DNA of 5,511 nt from Thermoflexales bacterium (GTDB lineage Bacteria > Chloroflexota > Anaerolineae > Fen-1058): positions 1-5,511 of the forward strand of contig JAUQXD010001016.1 of assembly GCA_030834835.1 (NCBI GenBank), read 5' to 3'. The notes under the pieces were generated by a model. That model saw nothing but the letters and a program-made list of their open reading frames with translations, was not told the DNA's origin and ran no database searches. Of the stretch, positions 1 through 5,511 are shown piece after piece; the stretch's first letter is position 1; each line of letters starts with the position of its first letter. The position numbers were made by a program, and so were the translations under genes.

Positions 1-701
1 ACCGGTGGAATCAACTCCAATTCTTGCAGGAAGAGAATGTTGTTGATGAGCCGGACCAGCGCATCGGTGTTGTTGACGACGACATCCAACGCCGGCGACA
101 AATCCCCGTCTTTGATGACTCCGGTGCGCATCAGCTGGGCATAGCCCCGAATCGACGTGAGCGGTGTGCGCAGCTCATGCGAAACCACCGTCAGGAATTC
201 GCTCTTGCGGCGCGTAGTCTCCGACAGTTCTGCGTAGGCGCGCGCCAGTTCCCGGTTTTTCTCGCGCAGTTCGTCAATCGCCAGCCGGTCGGCTTCGCGG
301 AAGCGCTTCACGACCGAGCGCATGATCGTCAGGCTGGCTGACATACTGTGCGTCAGCAGGTCTTGAAAATCCTGCCGGGTGATGACGAGCAGGGTGGTCG
401 CCTGCAGGGCGTAGGCGCTGGCCATGCGCGGCGCCTCTTCAATCAACGCCATCTCGCCAAAGAACTGGCCGCGATGCAGTTCGTTGAGCAGTCGCTGCGT
501 ACCCAGTTCGAGGAATTTGCTGATCTGGACGCGGCCCTCCAGGATGATGTAGAACGCCTCGCCGACTTCGCCTTCCGTTAGAATGAGGTCGCCGGCAGCC
601 ACGTGCATCTCGCGCGCGCCGAGCGCCAGGCTGGTGAGCAATTCGTCATCCAGATCGGGAAAGGCGGTACGCAGGGCATCCAGCCGGCGATCGAGCGTCA
701 T
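1..701 (-). CDS. Sensor histidine kinase with N-terminal cyclic-nucleotide-binding domain (3' end cut by window edge)
   Basis: Only the first 233 codons are in the window; the gene continues beyond position 1. Residues about 5-125 form a CAP_ED/cyclic-nucleotide-binding beta-roll, including the phosphate-binding cassette F81-G82-E83-M84-A85-L86 followed by P91-R92. The conserved Glu and Arg that contact the nucleotide are kept, but the residue after Arg is Met93, where CRP has Ser. Residues about 137-168 are a charged, heptad-like helix (READRLAIDELREKNRELAR) of the signalling-helix/coiled-coil type. A HisKA domain follows, with the H-box SHELRTPLTSIRGY and the predicted autophosphorylated His175. 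The ATP-binding HATPase_c domain should lie outside the window. No membrane segment is visible in this part, so a cytosolic sensor is likely, which would sense a nucleotide or use the beta-roll as a protein-interaction module. The start at 701 is chosen because GCGGAG lies 6 nt upstream. The gene begins 56 nt after the protease stop. The response-regulator partner is not visible. Confidence 0.93.
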   Translation of the reverse strand, partial: MTLDRRLDALRTAFPDLDDELLTSLALGAREMHVAAGDLILTEGEVGEAFYIILEGRVQISKFLELGTQRLLNELHRGQFFGEMALIEEAPRMASAYALQATTLLVITRQDFQDLLTHSMSASLTIMRSVVKRFREADRLAIDELREKNRELARAYAELSETTRRKSEFLTVVSHELRTPLTSIRGYAQLMRTGVIKDGDLSPALDVVVNNTDALVRLINNILFLQELELIPP

Positions 702-707
702 GATGAA

Positions 708-713
708 CTCCGC
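708..713 (-). promoter_or_regulatory. Shine-Dalgarno of the histidine kinase
   Basis: On the minus strand GCGGAG is followed by a 6-nt spacer and then ATG at 701. It fixes the start of a gene whose end is not visible. Confidence 0.75.
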
Positions 714-728
714 AAAAATAGTATCTTG

Positions 729-737
729 ATTGTAGCA
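729..737 (-). promoter_or_regulatory. Possible extended -10 promoter for the histidine kinase
   Basis: The minus strand reads TGCTACAAT, an extended -10 motif (TGn followed by TACAAT, one mismatch from TATAAT). It would start transcription near 722, giving a leader of about 20 nt before the kinase start at 701. No convincing -35 hexamer lies 16-18 nt upstream, as expected if the extended -10 carries recognition, but chance is not excluded. If real, it would give the kinase its own transcription in the 56-nt gap after the protease gene. Confidence 0.3.
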
Positions 738-757
738 CGGGCGTCGTCGAGATCGAG

Positions 758-3139
758 TTACGATGACGCTGAAGCGGCGTGGCCGCAACGGGCGCAGTAT
801 TTCGCACCGGGCCGCAGCGCGCGCCCGCAGTGAGCGCATCTGGTCACGGTCTGCAGCGCGCCGACGGGCCGGCCGCATTGGGCGCAAAAGACCGCGTCGG
901 CCGGCAGGGTGCGCCCGCAGTGCAGACAGGCCGCCGGGGCGGCGTCGATCGATCGGGTGGAGGGAGCCGCAGATCGATCGGGCCGACGGGTGAGCCGCCA
1001 ACCGGCCACGCCCGCCAGAACCGCGGCCAGCCCGATCGCGATCAACCCGATCCAGCCGCCGTTTTCGGTCGCCGGTGGTTGAACGGGCGGACGGGGTCGC
1101 GTGGCGATCCGGGGTGGCGTGGGCGTGCTGATGATCGACGGCGGCGCGGTGGGCGGCGGTTCATTCGGCGCGGTCGTCGCTACAGGTGATGGCGTATCAT
1201 TCGACACAGGCGTGTTAATGGGCACAGGCGTGATGGTCGGGGCGGCTGGCGGCGCGGGCAATAACAGGCGTCCGGCGCCGGTGGCCGCGTCCACGCCGGG
1301 GTCCATCAGATCGATCGCGTTGGTGGTGAGGTACTGCCTGATCTCATCGGCGGTCGCTGATGGAAACGCGCTCCAGACGACGGCGGCGGCGCCTGTGATA
1401 TGTGGTGCGGCCGCGGAGGTGCCGAAGAATCGATCGGGCGCGAAGATGTCGCTGAGCACGCCGTCCGGCCCGACGAGATCGGGCTTGATGCGCCCATCGG
1501 CTGTAGGGCCGCGCGAACTGAACGGCTCCAGTTCATCGGTGCGCCAGTAGGCCGCGCCCACTGTCAACGAGCCGCGCGCGTCGGCGGGCGTAGCCAGACT
1601 GCCGTTGGGATCGGCCATTTCCAGATTGGAGGTTTGATGAATGTAGACATCGAGCCGCAGCGGTTGACTGACGTTCACGCTGTTGATCGTGAGGAAGTAG
1701 GTGCGGCTGTCGTCGAACTGAAACAGGATTTGCTCCACCGGCGGGCGGTCGCTGTCGCGCGTGTTGCGCGATGAGGCAATGATGTTGCCATCGGCGTCGA
1801 GCAAGAATAGATCGAGGTCTTGCACGCCGCCTTTGCCCCAATCATTCCAATTGAGGATGATCTGCGTCAGGCCCGCCGGATCAGACTGAAAGCCCAGCGT
1901 AGTTTTGTCGGGCGCGAATTCGTGGATGAGATCGCCGTTGGAATCTGCGAAGTCGCCGCGATAGTGCTGATTGGCCGCATTGCCGGCAGAGTTGATCCAG
2001 ATCAGACCGGCCGCGGCCACTTGATCGGCCAGCTCGGCGTCACGGCCCGTACCGTCCATCGGCGCGGCCAGCCCGCCCGCCGAATGCGAAATGATGCTCA
2101 CGCCCTGCTGCATCAGCCAATCGACGGCGTTGCCCATGCTCACGTCGCCGCCATCGTAATGCGCCAGGTAAAGTTCAGCATCCGGCGCGGCGGCGTGGAT
2201 GATCTCGGCGACGGCGGTGCCGTGGGTCAGGCCGGTGCCATCGACGGCTGTGCCCGGCACAAACGATTGAACGGTGAGGCTCAACGGCAAGCGCGTGCCC
2301 AATAGATCGCGATAGCCGTCGAAGCCCTGATCGAGGACGCCAATCTTGACGCCCTGTCCGGTGTAGCCGGTCGCATGCCAGGCCGGCAGGCCGATGGTGG
2401 CAACGCCTTCACTGAGCGGCGGCTGCTGCCTCATCCCGACCTCCGGTCGCCCCTCTCTTATCGACAAAAGCGGTCGATTGGAGAGAGGGGACCAAAGGTC
2501 AGGGTGAGGCCGGGCTTGCAGCAAAAAACCCGCGAGTAAGTTCGCGGGCTGGGAGCGGCGTGCTTGCGCACCGGCCGGTTTAGGAGTGGGCAGTTGCAGC
2601 CCAATCACGTGCTCCAATTGCGTGATGCGATCGAAGATCGCGCCGGGATTGTCGGACTCGGCGGTCTTCGCGATCAACTCCAGCGGCACGCCGATGTCGA
2701 TCAGGTCCCGATAGGTCCCGCGCACGATCACGCCGATGTCGGTCAGTTCGGTCACGAGCGCGGTCGAATCTTCGGTATCCAGCACCAGCGTCACGCGAAT
2801 CTGATTATCATCGCTGAGCAGGCCGCGCTGCCGCGCCAGCAGTTCCGCCGCTTCCACGCCGCCGGATTCGTAGGCGACGAGAAAATCTTTGTAAGCGGAA
2901 TCGAGCGCGGGATTGGTGAGCAGTTTTTCCAGACGCGGAAATTGCTTCGCCAACTCGCCCAGATCGGGCGGGGGCGTAAACGTGATCTGCGGGGCAGGGG
3001 CCAGCGTCGGAGTGGGTGAGAGTGAACGGCTGGGCGCGTTCGGCCCGAACACCCACACCGCGCCCGCGATGACGATCAACGCGACGATGCCGATGAGGAT
3101 GAGGCGGGAGCGAATGAGGGACGGTTGACGAGAGTTCAT
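758..3139 (-). CDS. Membrane-anchored subtilase-type (S8) serine protease with C-terminal cytosolic double zinc ribbon
   Basis: The protein has 793 residues. Segments in order: Arg-flanked membrane anchor/uncleaved signal (about 12-31); Pro/Thr linker (about 35-58); propeptide-like alpha/beta domain (about 60-185); linker carrying an in-frame palindrome and terminator-like hairpin (about 195-240); catalytic domain from about 243. Catalytic residues are Asp270 (in IGVLDQGFDG), His306 (in THGTAVAEII), oxyanion Asn387 (in NSAGN) and nucleophile Ser575 (in GTSAAAPHITGAAA), so an active enzyme is expected. Between Asn and Ser lies a beta-rich insert (about 400-515) with DLDLFLLDADGNIIASS, typical of PPC-type beta-sandwich domains. 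Next come a Pro/Thr-rich stalk (about 628-694), a membrane helix (about 696-714) followed by R715, R718 and R719, and two zinc ribbons with CxxC pairs C738/C741, C752/C755, C768/C771 and C782/C785. Positive-inside charges place the protease outside and the ribbons in the cytosol. The frame stays open upstream to a TTG at 3253, but those 38 codons are intergenic repeat, so the ATG at 3139 directly before the anchor is preferred. No Shine-Dalgarno precedes it. The substrate is unknown. Confidence 0.92.
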   Translation of the reverse strand: MNSRQPSLIRSRLILIGIVALIVIAGAVWVFGPNAPSRSLSPTPTLAPAPQITFTPPPDLGELAKQFPRLEKLLTNPALDSAYKDFLVAYESGGVEAAELLARQRGLLSDDNQIRVTLVLDTEDSTALVTELTDIGVIVRGTYRDLIDIGVPLELIAKTAESDNPGAIFDRITQLEHVIGLQLPTPKPAGAQARRSQPANLLAGFLLQARPHPDLWSPLSNRPLLSIREGRPEVGMRQQPPLSEGVATIGLPAWHATGYTGQGVKIGVLDQGFDGYRDLLGTRLPLSLTVQSFVPGTAVDGTGLTHGTAVAEIIHAAAPDAELYLAHYDGGDVSMGNAVDWLMQQGVSIISHSAGGLAAPMDGTGRDAELADQVAAAGLIWINSAGNAANQHYRGDFADSNGDLIHEFAPDKTTLGFQSDPAGLTQIILNWNDWGKGGVQDLDLFLLDADGNIIASSRNTRDSDRPPVEQILFQFDDSRTYFLTINSVNVSQPLRLDVYIHQTSNLEMADPNGSLATPADARGSLTVGAAYWRTDELEPFSSRGPTADGRIKPDLVGPDGVLSDIFAPDRFFGTSAAAPHITGAAAVVWSAFPSATADEIRQYLTTNAIDLMDPGVDAATGAGRLLLPAPPAAPTITPVPINTPVSNDTPSPVATTAPNEPPPTAPPSIISTPTPPRIATRPRPPVQPPATENGGWIGLIAIGLAAVLAGVAGWRLTRRPDRSAAPSTRSIDAAPAACLHCGRTLPADAVFCAQCGRPVGALQTVTRCAHCGRALRPGAKYCARCGHAASASS
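2428..2510. repeat. 83-nt near-perfect palindrome inside the protease gene
   Basis: The left arm (2428-2465, beginning GCCTCATCCCGACC) and right arm (2473-2510, ending AGGTCAGGGTGAGGC) are about 38 nt each and pair across a 7-nt loop (AAAAGCG), with a few mismatches and small bulges. The inner ends pair as TCGAC/GTCGA, and CCCTCTCT pairs with AGAGAGGG. In the protease frame the element encodes residues about 210-238 (RPHPDLWSPL...GRPEVGMR), which match no protease motif and lie in the linker between propeptide and catalytic domain. The CCTCACCC...GGGTGAGG ends resemble the palindromic, MITE-like repeats common between genes in Chloroflexota and other GC-rich genomes; that resemblance is from memory. 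No second copy is present in the window. Confidence 0.8.
2523..2550 (-). terminator. Intrinsic-terminator-like hairpin plus T-run inside the protease reading frame
   Basis: On the transcribed minus strand the stem CCCGCGA / TCGCGGG closes a 6-nt loop (ACTTAC) and is followed at once by TTTTTT. An outer G-U and A-U pair could extend the stem. This is the form and orientation of a Rho-independent terminator, yet it lies within codons about 197-206 of the protease and 12 nt upstream, in transcript direction, of the palindrome. Translating ribosomes may prevent it from folding. It could be a relic of an intergenic segment, a conditional attenuator, or chance. Confidence 0.4.
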
Positions 3140-3253
3140 GTGCGTGATGAGTGACGAGTGATGAGTAGTGCGTAATACGTATTGCGTGATGCGTGACCAA
3201 TCACCGGTTACCGATTGACCAATCTCCCAATTTACCAATGCCCAATTTACCAA
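3137..3253. repeat. Composite heptamer/octamer repeat array filling the hydrolase-protease gap
   Basis: Read on the minus strand from the hydrolase stop, the gap begins with variants of TTGGTAAA/TTGGGCA/TTGGGAGA (3214-3253). It then changes to eleven unbroken 7-nt units (3213-3137): CGGTAAC, CGGTGAT, TGGTCAC, GCATCAC, GCAATAC, GTATTAC, GCACTAC, TCATCAC, TCGTCAC, TCATCAC and GCACATG. The protease ATG forms the last three bases of the final unit. Position 3174-3183 is a perfect 10-nt palindrome, AATACGTATT. The array shares its layout and the identical 16-mer TGCGTGACCAATCACC (plus strand 3190-3205) with the array before the hydrolase. No gene, clear promoter or terminator was seen in the gap. 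Confidence 0.85.
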
Positions 3254-4063
3254 CTACGACACGCCCTTCAGAAACTCCAGCACCGCCCGATTGAATTCTT
3301 CCGGCCTTTCCAGCGGCAGGTGATGGGCGGCATCATGAATGACGACGTGCTGCGCGCCGGGAACGGTGGCGGCGAGATGCGTCATGTTGTCATTGATGTA
3401 TGGTATATCTGCGTCGCCGGTGATGACCAGCGTCGGCACATGAATGTCGCCCAGCCGATCGTAGGCGGGCGGATCGAGTTCTTGCAGCAGCTGCTCGTCG
3501 ATCTCCGGCCGCGCGAATTCGTGCGTCGTCATTACGCGGATGTGTTCGCGCGCCGCTGCATCCACTTGATCGGGTGTGCGCTGCGGCCCATCGGTCCAGA
3601 TTTGCAGCGACAAATCCAGGGCTAAGGCTTTGTCGCCGCGCTCATACGCTTCGTTGACGGGCGACCACATACTGCGGGCCGCTTCTGGTGGCTTATAGCC
3701 CGAGACGGCCGCCGCAACCGGAATCAATGCCCAGGTGCGCTCTGGATAGGCCAGCGCAAAATCTATTGCAATTCCGCCGCCCATCGACAGGCCCAGCACG
3801 GCGGCGCGCTCGACGTTGAGAGAATCCAGCAACCGGCGCAGGTCGTCATGATGCGAGAAGGGCGCCGTCGGCCCGTCGGATTGGCCATAGCCGCGCACAT
3901 CATAGCGAATGACGCGATGCTGCTCCGTAAAGGAGTAGAACTGCTTATCCCACAGGCCGTTGTTGACCAATCCGCCGTGGATCAACACCAGCGGGCGACC
4001 TTGCCCCGCTACTTCGTAGTAAAGTTTGCCGCCGTTCAAATCTGCAAAACCGGTCAGTGACAT
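3254..4063 (-). CDS. Alpha/beta-fold hydrolase
   Basis: The protein has 269 residues, the usual size for a single-domain alpha/beta hydrolase of the enol-lactonase/esterase-like group. An oxyanion-hole HGG motif lies at 29-31 (VLIHGG). The segment YDVRGYGQSDGP at about 54-65 is the typical loop after strand 4. The nucleophile elbow GLSMGGG gives Ser93. The acid is probably Asp219 in ITGDADIPYI, and the base is His237 (or adjacent His238) in DAAHHLPLERPEEFNRAVLEFL. The triad and closing helix are complete, so an active enzyme is expected. A cap region lies at about 122-200. No signal peptide or membrane segment is seen, so it is probably cytosolic. The sequence does not reveal the substrate; lactone or ester hydrolysis is possible, and haloperoxidase-like relatives share the same pattern. 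The ATG at 4063 has the Shine-Dalgarno GAGGT 5 nt upstream. The gene lies between two repeat-filled gaps, after the ABC transporter and before the protease. Confidence 0.93.
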   Translation of the reverse strand: MSLTGFADLNGGKLYYEVAGQGRPLVLIHGGLVNNGLWDKQFYSFTEQHRVIRYDVRGYGQSDGPTAPFSHHDDLRRLLDSLNVERAAVLGLSMGGGIAIDFALAYPERTWALIPVAAAVSGYKPPEAARSMWSPVNEAYERGDKALALDLSLQIWTDGPQRTPDQVDAAAREHIRVMTTHEFARPEIDEQLLQELDPPAYDRLGDIHVPTLVITGDADIPYINDNMTHLAATVPGAQHVVIHDAAHHLPLERPEEFNRAVLEFLKGVS

Positions 4064-4068
4064 GGGTT

Positions 4069-4073
4069 ACCTC
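4069..4073 (-). promoter_or_regulatory. Shine-Dalgarno of the alpha/beta hydrolase
   Basis: GAGGT on the minus strand lies 5 nt before the ATG at 4063. It directly abuts the last heptamer unit (GCATCCT) of the upstream repeat array, so the array stops exactly where the ribosome-binding site begins. Confidence 0.75.
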
Positions 4074-4178
4074 AGGATGCGGGATGCAGGATGCGTGACG
4101 AGTGACGAGTGACGAGTAATACGTACTGCGTAAAGCGTGTTGCGTGATGCGTGTTGCGTGACCAATCACCAGTCACCG
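4074..4178. repeat. Fifteen consecutive degenerate heptamers upstream of the hydrolase
   Basis: The minus strand divides without gaps into fifteen 7-nt units: CGGTGAC, TGGTGAT, TGGTCAC, GCAACAC, GCATCAC, GCAACAC, GCTTTAC, GCAGTAC, GTATTAC, TCGTCAC (three times), GCATCCT, GCATCCC and GCATCCT. Neighbouring units drift by one or two bases, which suggests growth by slippage followed by mutation. The array matches the heptamer part of the hydrolase-protease gap in order and orientation. No coding capacity is evident. Confidence 0.85.
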
Positions 4179-4234
4179 ATTACCAGTGTACCAATTTACC
4201 AATCTACCAATTTACCAGGTTACCAATCTACCGC
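4179..4234. repeat. Seven octamer repeats at the transporter end of the gap
   Basis: The plus strand reads as seven 8-nt units: ATTACCAG, TGTACCAA, TTTACCAA, TCTACCAA, TTTACCAG, GTTACCAA and TCTACCGC (TTGGTAAA-type on the minus strand). They join the heptamer array with no break. The last unit overlaps the end of the ABC transporter gene and supplies its TAG stop (4228-4230). Together the two arrays occupy essentially the whole 164-nt gap. No terminator hairpin was seen after the transporter gene. Confidence 0.8.
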
Positions 4235-5511
4235 CTGCCCATCCGTTGCCTTGACCATTTAGCCTGCGCCCAGGTGGTGCCGGCCGCAAAGAGCACGGTG
4301 AAGGCGATCAGAATGAGCCAGCGCAATAGCAAATGCCCGGTGTCGTGCACGTAATCGACGCTGAACGTTGTAGTAAGTCTATCACGATACACCACCTCGC
4401 GCTGTACTTTCTGCCCCGTAAGCGGATCGACCGCTTCAACCGTGCGGCGCACTTCGATCTGGCCCAGGTTGTTGAGCAGCGGCAGATCGACGGTGCTGCC
4501 CAGCGCCTCCACCGTCCAGCGCGTGAGTGTCAACGCCGACAGCGGCTTCGCCACATCGAACAGCACACCGCCAAACATGATCTGCGCGAACACGGCCAAC
4601 AGCACTACGTAGATCACGCTGTTCTGGCTGGCGACGAGCGCGGACACCAACAGGCCAAAGCAAATGCCGGCTGCCGAGGCGAGCAGCAGCGTGATGTACA
4701 TTTCCAACGGGCCGGGCAGCAACACCCCTTCAAACGGGAACTGGACTCGAAAGGCCACGACGACGATCAGGGCCATGATTTGCAACGCGGCGAAACCGGC
4801 CAGCACTACAAACTTCGACGAGAGGTACGCGCCCAGCCGCAAATTGACCATCCGTTCGCGGCGATAGATGGCGCGTTCGCGCACCAATTCGAACGACGCG
4901 GCGAACAGCCCCACAAAGATCGCCGCAAGGGCCATCATCATCAACACGACCTGCGCCTGGCCCGCGATCGAGTACGCATTCGACTCCGATACGATCTGCG
5001 CGATGCGCTGCGCCGAATCGCCGACGAGGGCCGATGGCTGTGCGATGGCCGTCAACAGCAATCCTACCAGCGGCATCACGGTTAGCAGGATCGTCAACAG
5101 TACCTTGTCGCGGACAACCAGTTCGAAGTAGCGCTGCGCGAGGATGATGAATTGGCTGAACGGATTAGCGCGCGGCGCAATTTTCGATGGGGTGACAGCG
5201 GGCCGGAGGGACGGAGAGCCGCCCGCATCGCGCCCGTTGATGTCAACATCCCGCATTCTAGACAGGATGTACTGCTCGAAATAAGTGGATTCGCGGAACC
5301 GTTTTTCCCACAGGGCCGGATCGTTTTCGATTTCGCCGTAGATGTCGGCGAAGTCCTTCACGCCGAAAAACTCCAACGCCCGATCGGGCGGGCCGAAAAA
5401 CACCAACCGGCCGCCCGCGCCCATAAACGCGACGTGATCGCATTGCTTGATATTCGCCGTAGCGTGCGTGACCAGGACCACCGTGCGGCCGCCATCGGCC
5501 AATCGGCGCAG
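4228..5511 (-). CDS. ABC exporter with fused ATPase and ABC2-type permease, ABCG-like (5' end cut by window edge)
   Basis: The last 427 residues are visible; the frame is open to the window edge, so the true start lies beyond 5511. The visible part opens with the end of the nucleotide-binding domain: LRRLADGGRTVVLVTHA contains the H-loop/switch His16, followed by the strand GGRLVFFGPP. A linker (about 50-115) leads to an ABC2-type membrane domain with predicted helices near 137-157, 184-206, 233-254, 270-294, 297-319 and 394-414. The cytosolic FELVRERAIYRRER (207-220) corresponds to the coupling loop of ABCG/White-type permeases. A large hydrophilic loop at about 321-393 before the last helix is probably extracellular, as in ABCG proteins. 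The ATPase-then-permease order and ABC2 fold mean an exporter. Bacterial relatives often carry N-terminal FHA domains, but that region is not in the window. The cargo cannot be read from the sequence. The gene ends in RMGRR and a TAG that lies in a repeat unit. Confidence 0.93.
   Translation of the reverse strand: MRRLADGGRTVVLVTHATANIKQCDHVAFMGAGGRLVFFGPPDRALEFFGVKDFADIYGEIENDPALWEKRFRESTYFEQYILSRMRDVDINGRDAGGSPSLRPAVTPSKIAPRANPFSQFIILAQRYFELVVRDKVLLTILLTVMPLVGLLLTAIAQPSALVGDSAQRIAQIVSESNAYSIAGQAQVVLMMMALAAIFVGLFAASFELVRERAIYRRERMVNLRLGAYLSSKFVVLAGFAALQIMALIVVVAFRVQFPFEGVLLPGPLEMYITLLLASAAGICFGLLVSALVASQNSVIYVVLLAVFAQIMFGGVLFDVAKPLSALTLTRWTVEALGSTVDLPLLNNLGQIEVRRTVEAVDPLTGQKVQREVVYRDRLTTTFSVDYVHDTGHLLLRWLILIAFTVLFAAGTTWAQAKWSRQRMGRR

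Noticed and set aside
24..581. Plus-strand open frames at the left end
   Set aside because: They are antisense to the histidine kinase, whose cyclic-nucleotide-binding and H-box motifs are clear on the minus strand.
940..1060. Clustered GATCG/CGATCG motifs, considered as a HIP1-like repeat
   Set aside because: GATC-containing words are frequent here and elsewhere in the window, but the exact HIP1 octamer GCGATCGC was not noticed, and the words fall in ordinary codons. A genome-wide word count would be needed.
763..2305. Several long plus-strand open frames opposite the protease gene
   Set aside because: They are Arg/Gly/Ala-rich antisense translations with no domain motif, a usual result of high G+C opposite a real gene. 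The protease frame on the other strand has complete catalytic motifs.
2428..2510. Transposase-bearing insertion sequence
   Set aside because: The element is only 83 nt with no coding capacity of its own. No flanking direct repeat could be established, so it is reported as a palindromic repeat only.
3140..3253. N-terminal extension of the protease from the TTG at 3253 (831-residue version)
   Set aside because: The 38 extra residues are translation of the intergenic repeat array, and the TTG directly abuts the hydrolase stop codon. The ATG at 3139 sits just before a normal Arg-flanked membrane anchor. The extension is mentioned only as a remote possibility.
3140..4234. CRISPR array
   Set aside because: The repeat units are only 7-8 nt, degenerate and directly adjacent, with no unique spacers of constant length and no cas genes nearby.
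4333..5085. 250-codon plus-strand open frame opposite the ABC transporter
   Set aside because: The translation is rich in His, Gln and Arg with no recognisable domain, while the minus strand encodes an intact ABC2 membrane domain.

Overview
The window is high in G+C and holds four genes, all on the minus strand. The two outer genes run off the window. No phylogenetic marker is present. The combination of an ABCG-like transporter, a zinc-ribbon-tailed membrane subtilase, a cyclic-nucleotide-binding-domain histidine kinase and intergenic arrays of degenerate 7-8 nt repeats is most reminiscent of Chloroflexota (Anaerolineae-like) genomes. That placement is an inference from general style, not a demonstration.

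In order of transcription (right to left) the genes are as follows. (1) The C-terminal 427 residues of an ABC exporter with the ATPase fused ahead of an ABC2-type membrane domain (4228 to beyond 5511). (2) A 269-residue alpha/beta hydrolase (3254-4063) with a good Shine-Dalgarno. (3) A 793-residue subtilase-type (S8) serine protease (758-3139). It has an N-terminal membrane anchor, a propeptide-like domain, a full catalytic set, a beta-sandwich insert, a Pro/Thr-rich stalk, a second membrane segment and a cytosolic pair of zinc ribbons. (4) The N-terminal 233 residues of a sensor histidine kinase with a cyclic-nucleotide-binding domain, a signalling-helix linker and a HisKA dimerisation domain (1-701).

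The gaps between genes 1/2 and 2/3 are filled almost from stop codon to start codon with the same composite repeat: octamers of the TTGGTAAA type, then heptamers of the CACGCAT/CACTCGT type, in the same orientation. A different element lies inside the protease gene, between propeptide and catalytic domain. It is an 83-nt near-perfect palindrome, immediately preceded in the transcript by a terminator-like hairpin plus T-run, and all of it is read through in frame. The protease architecture and the in-frame palindrome/terminator segment are the most unusual things here.

Co-orientation allows co-transcription, but gaps of 164, 114 and 56 nt, and a possible extended -10 promoter before the kinase, leave this open. 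The genes do not form a recognised pathway, and no CRISPR array, RNA gene, insertion sequence, phage gene or known defence system was seen.
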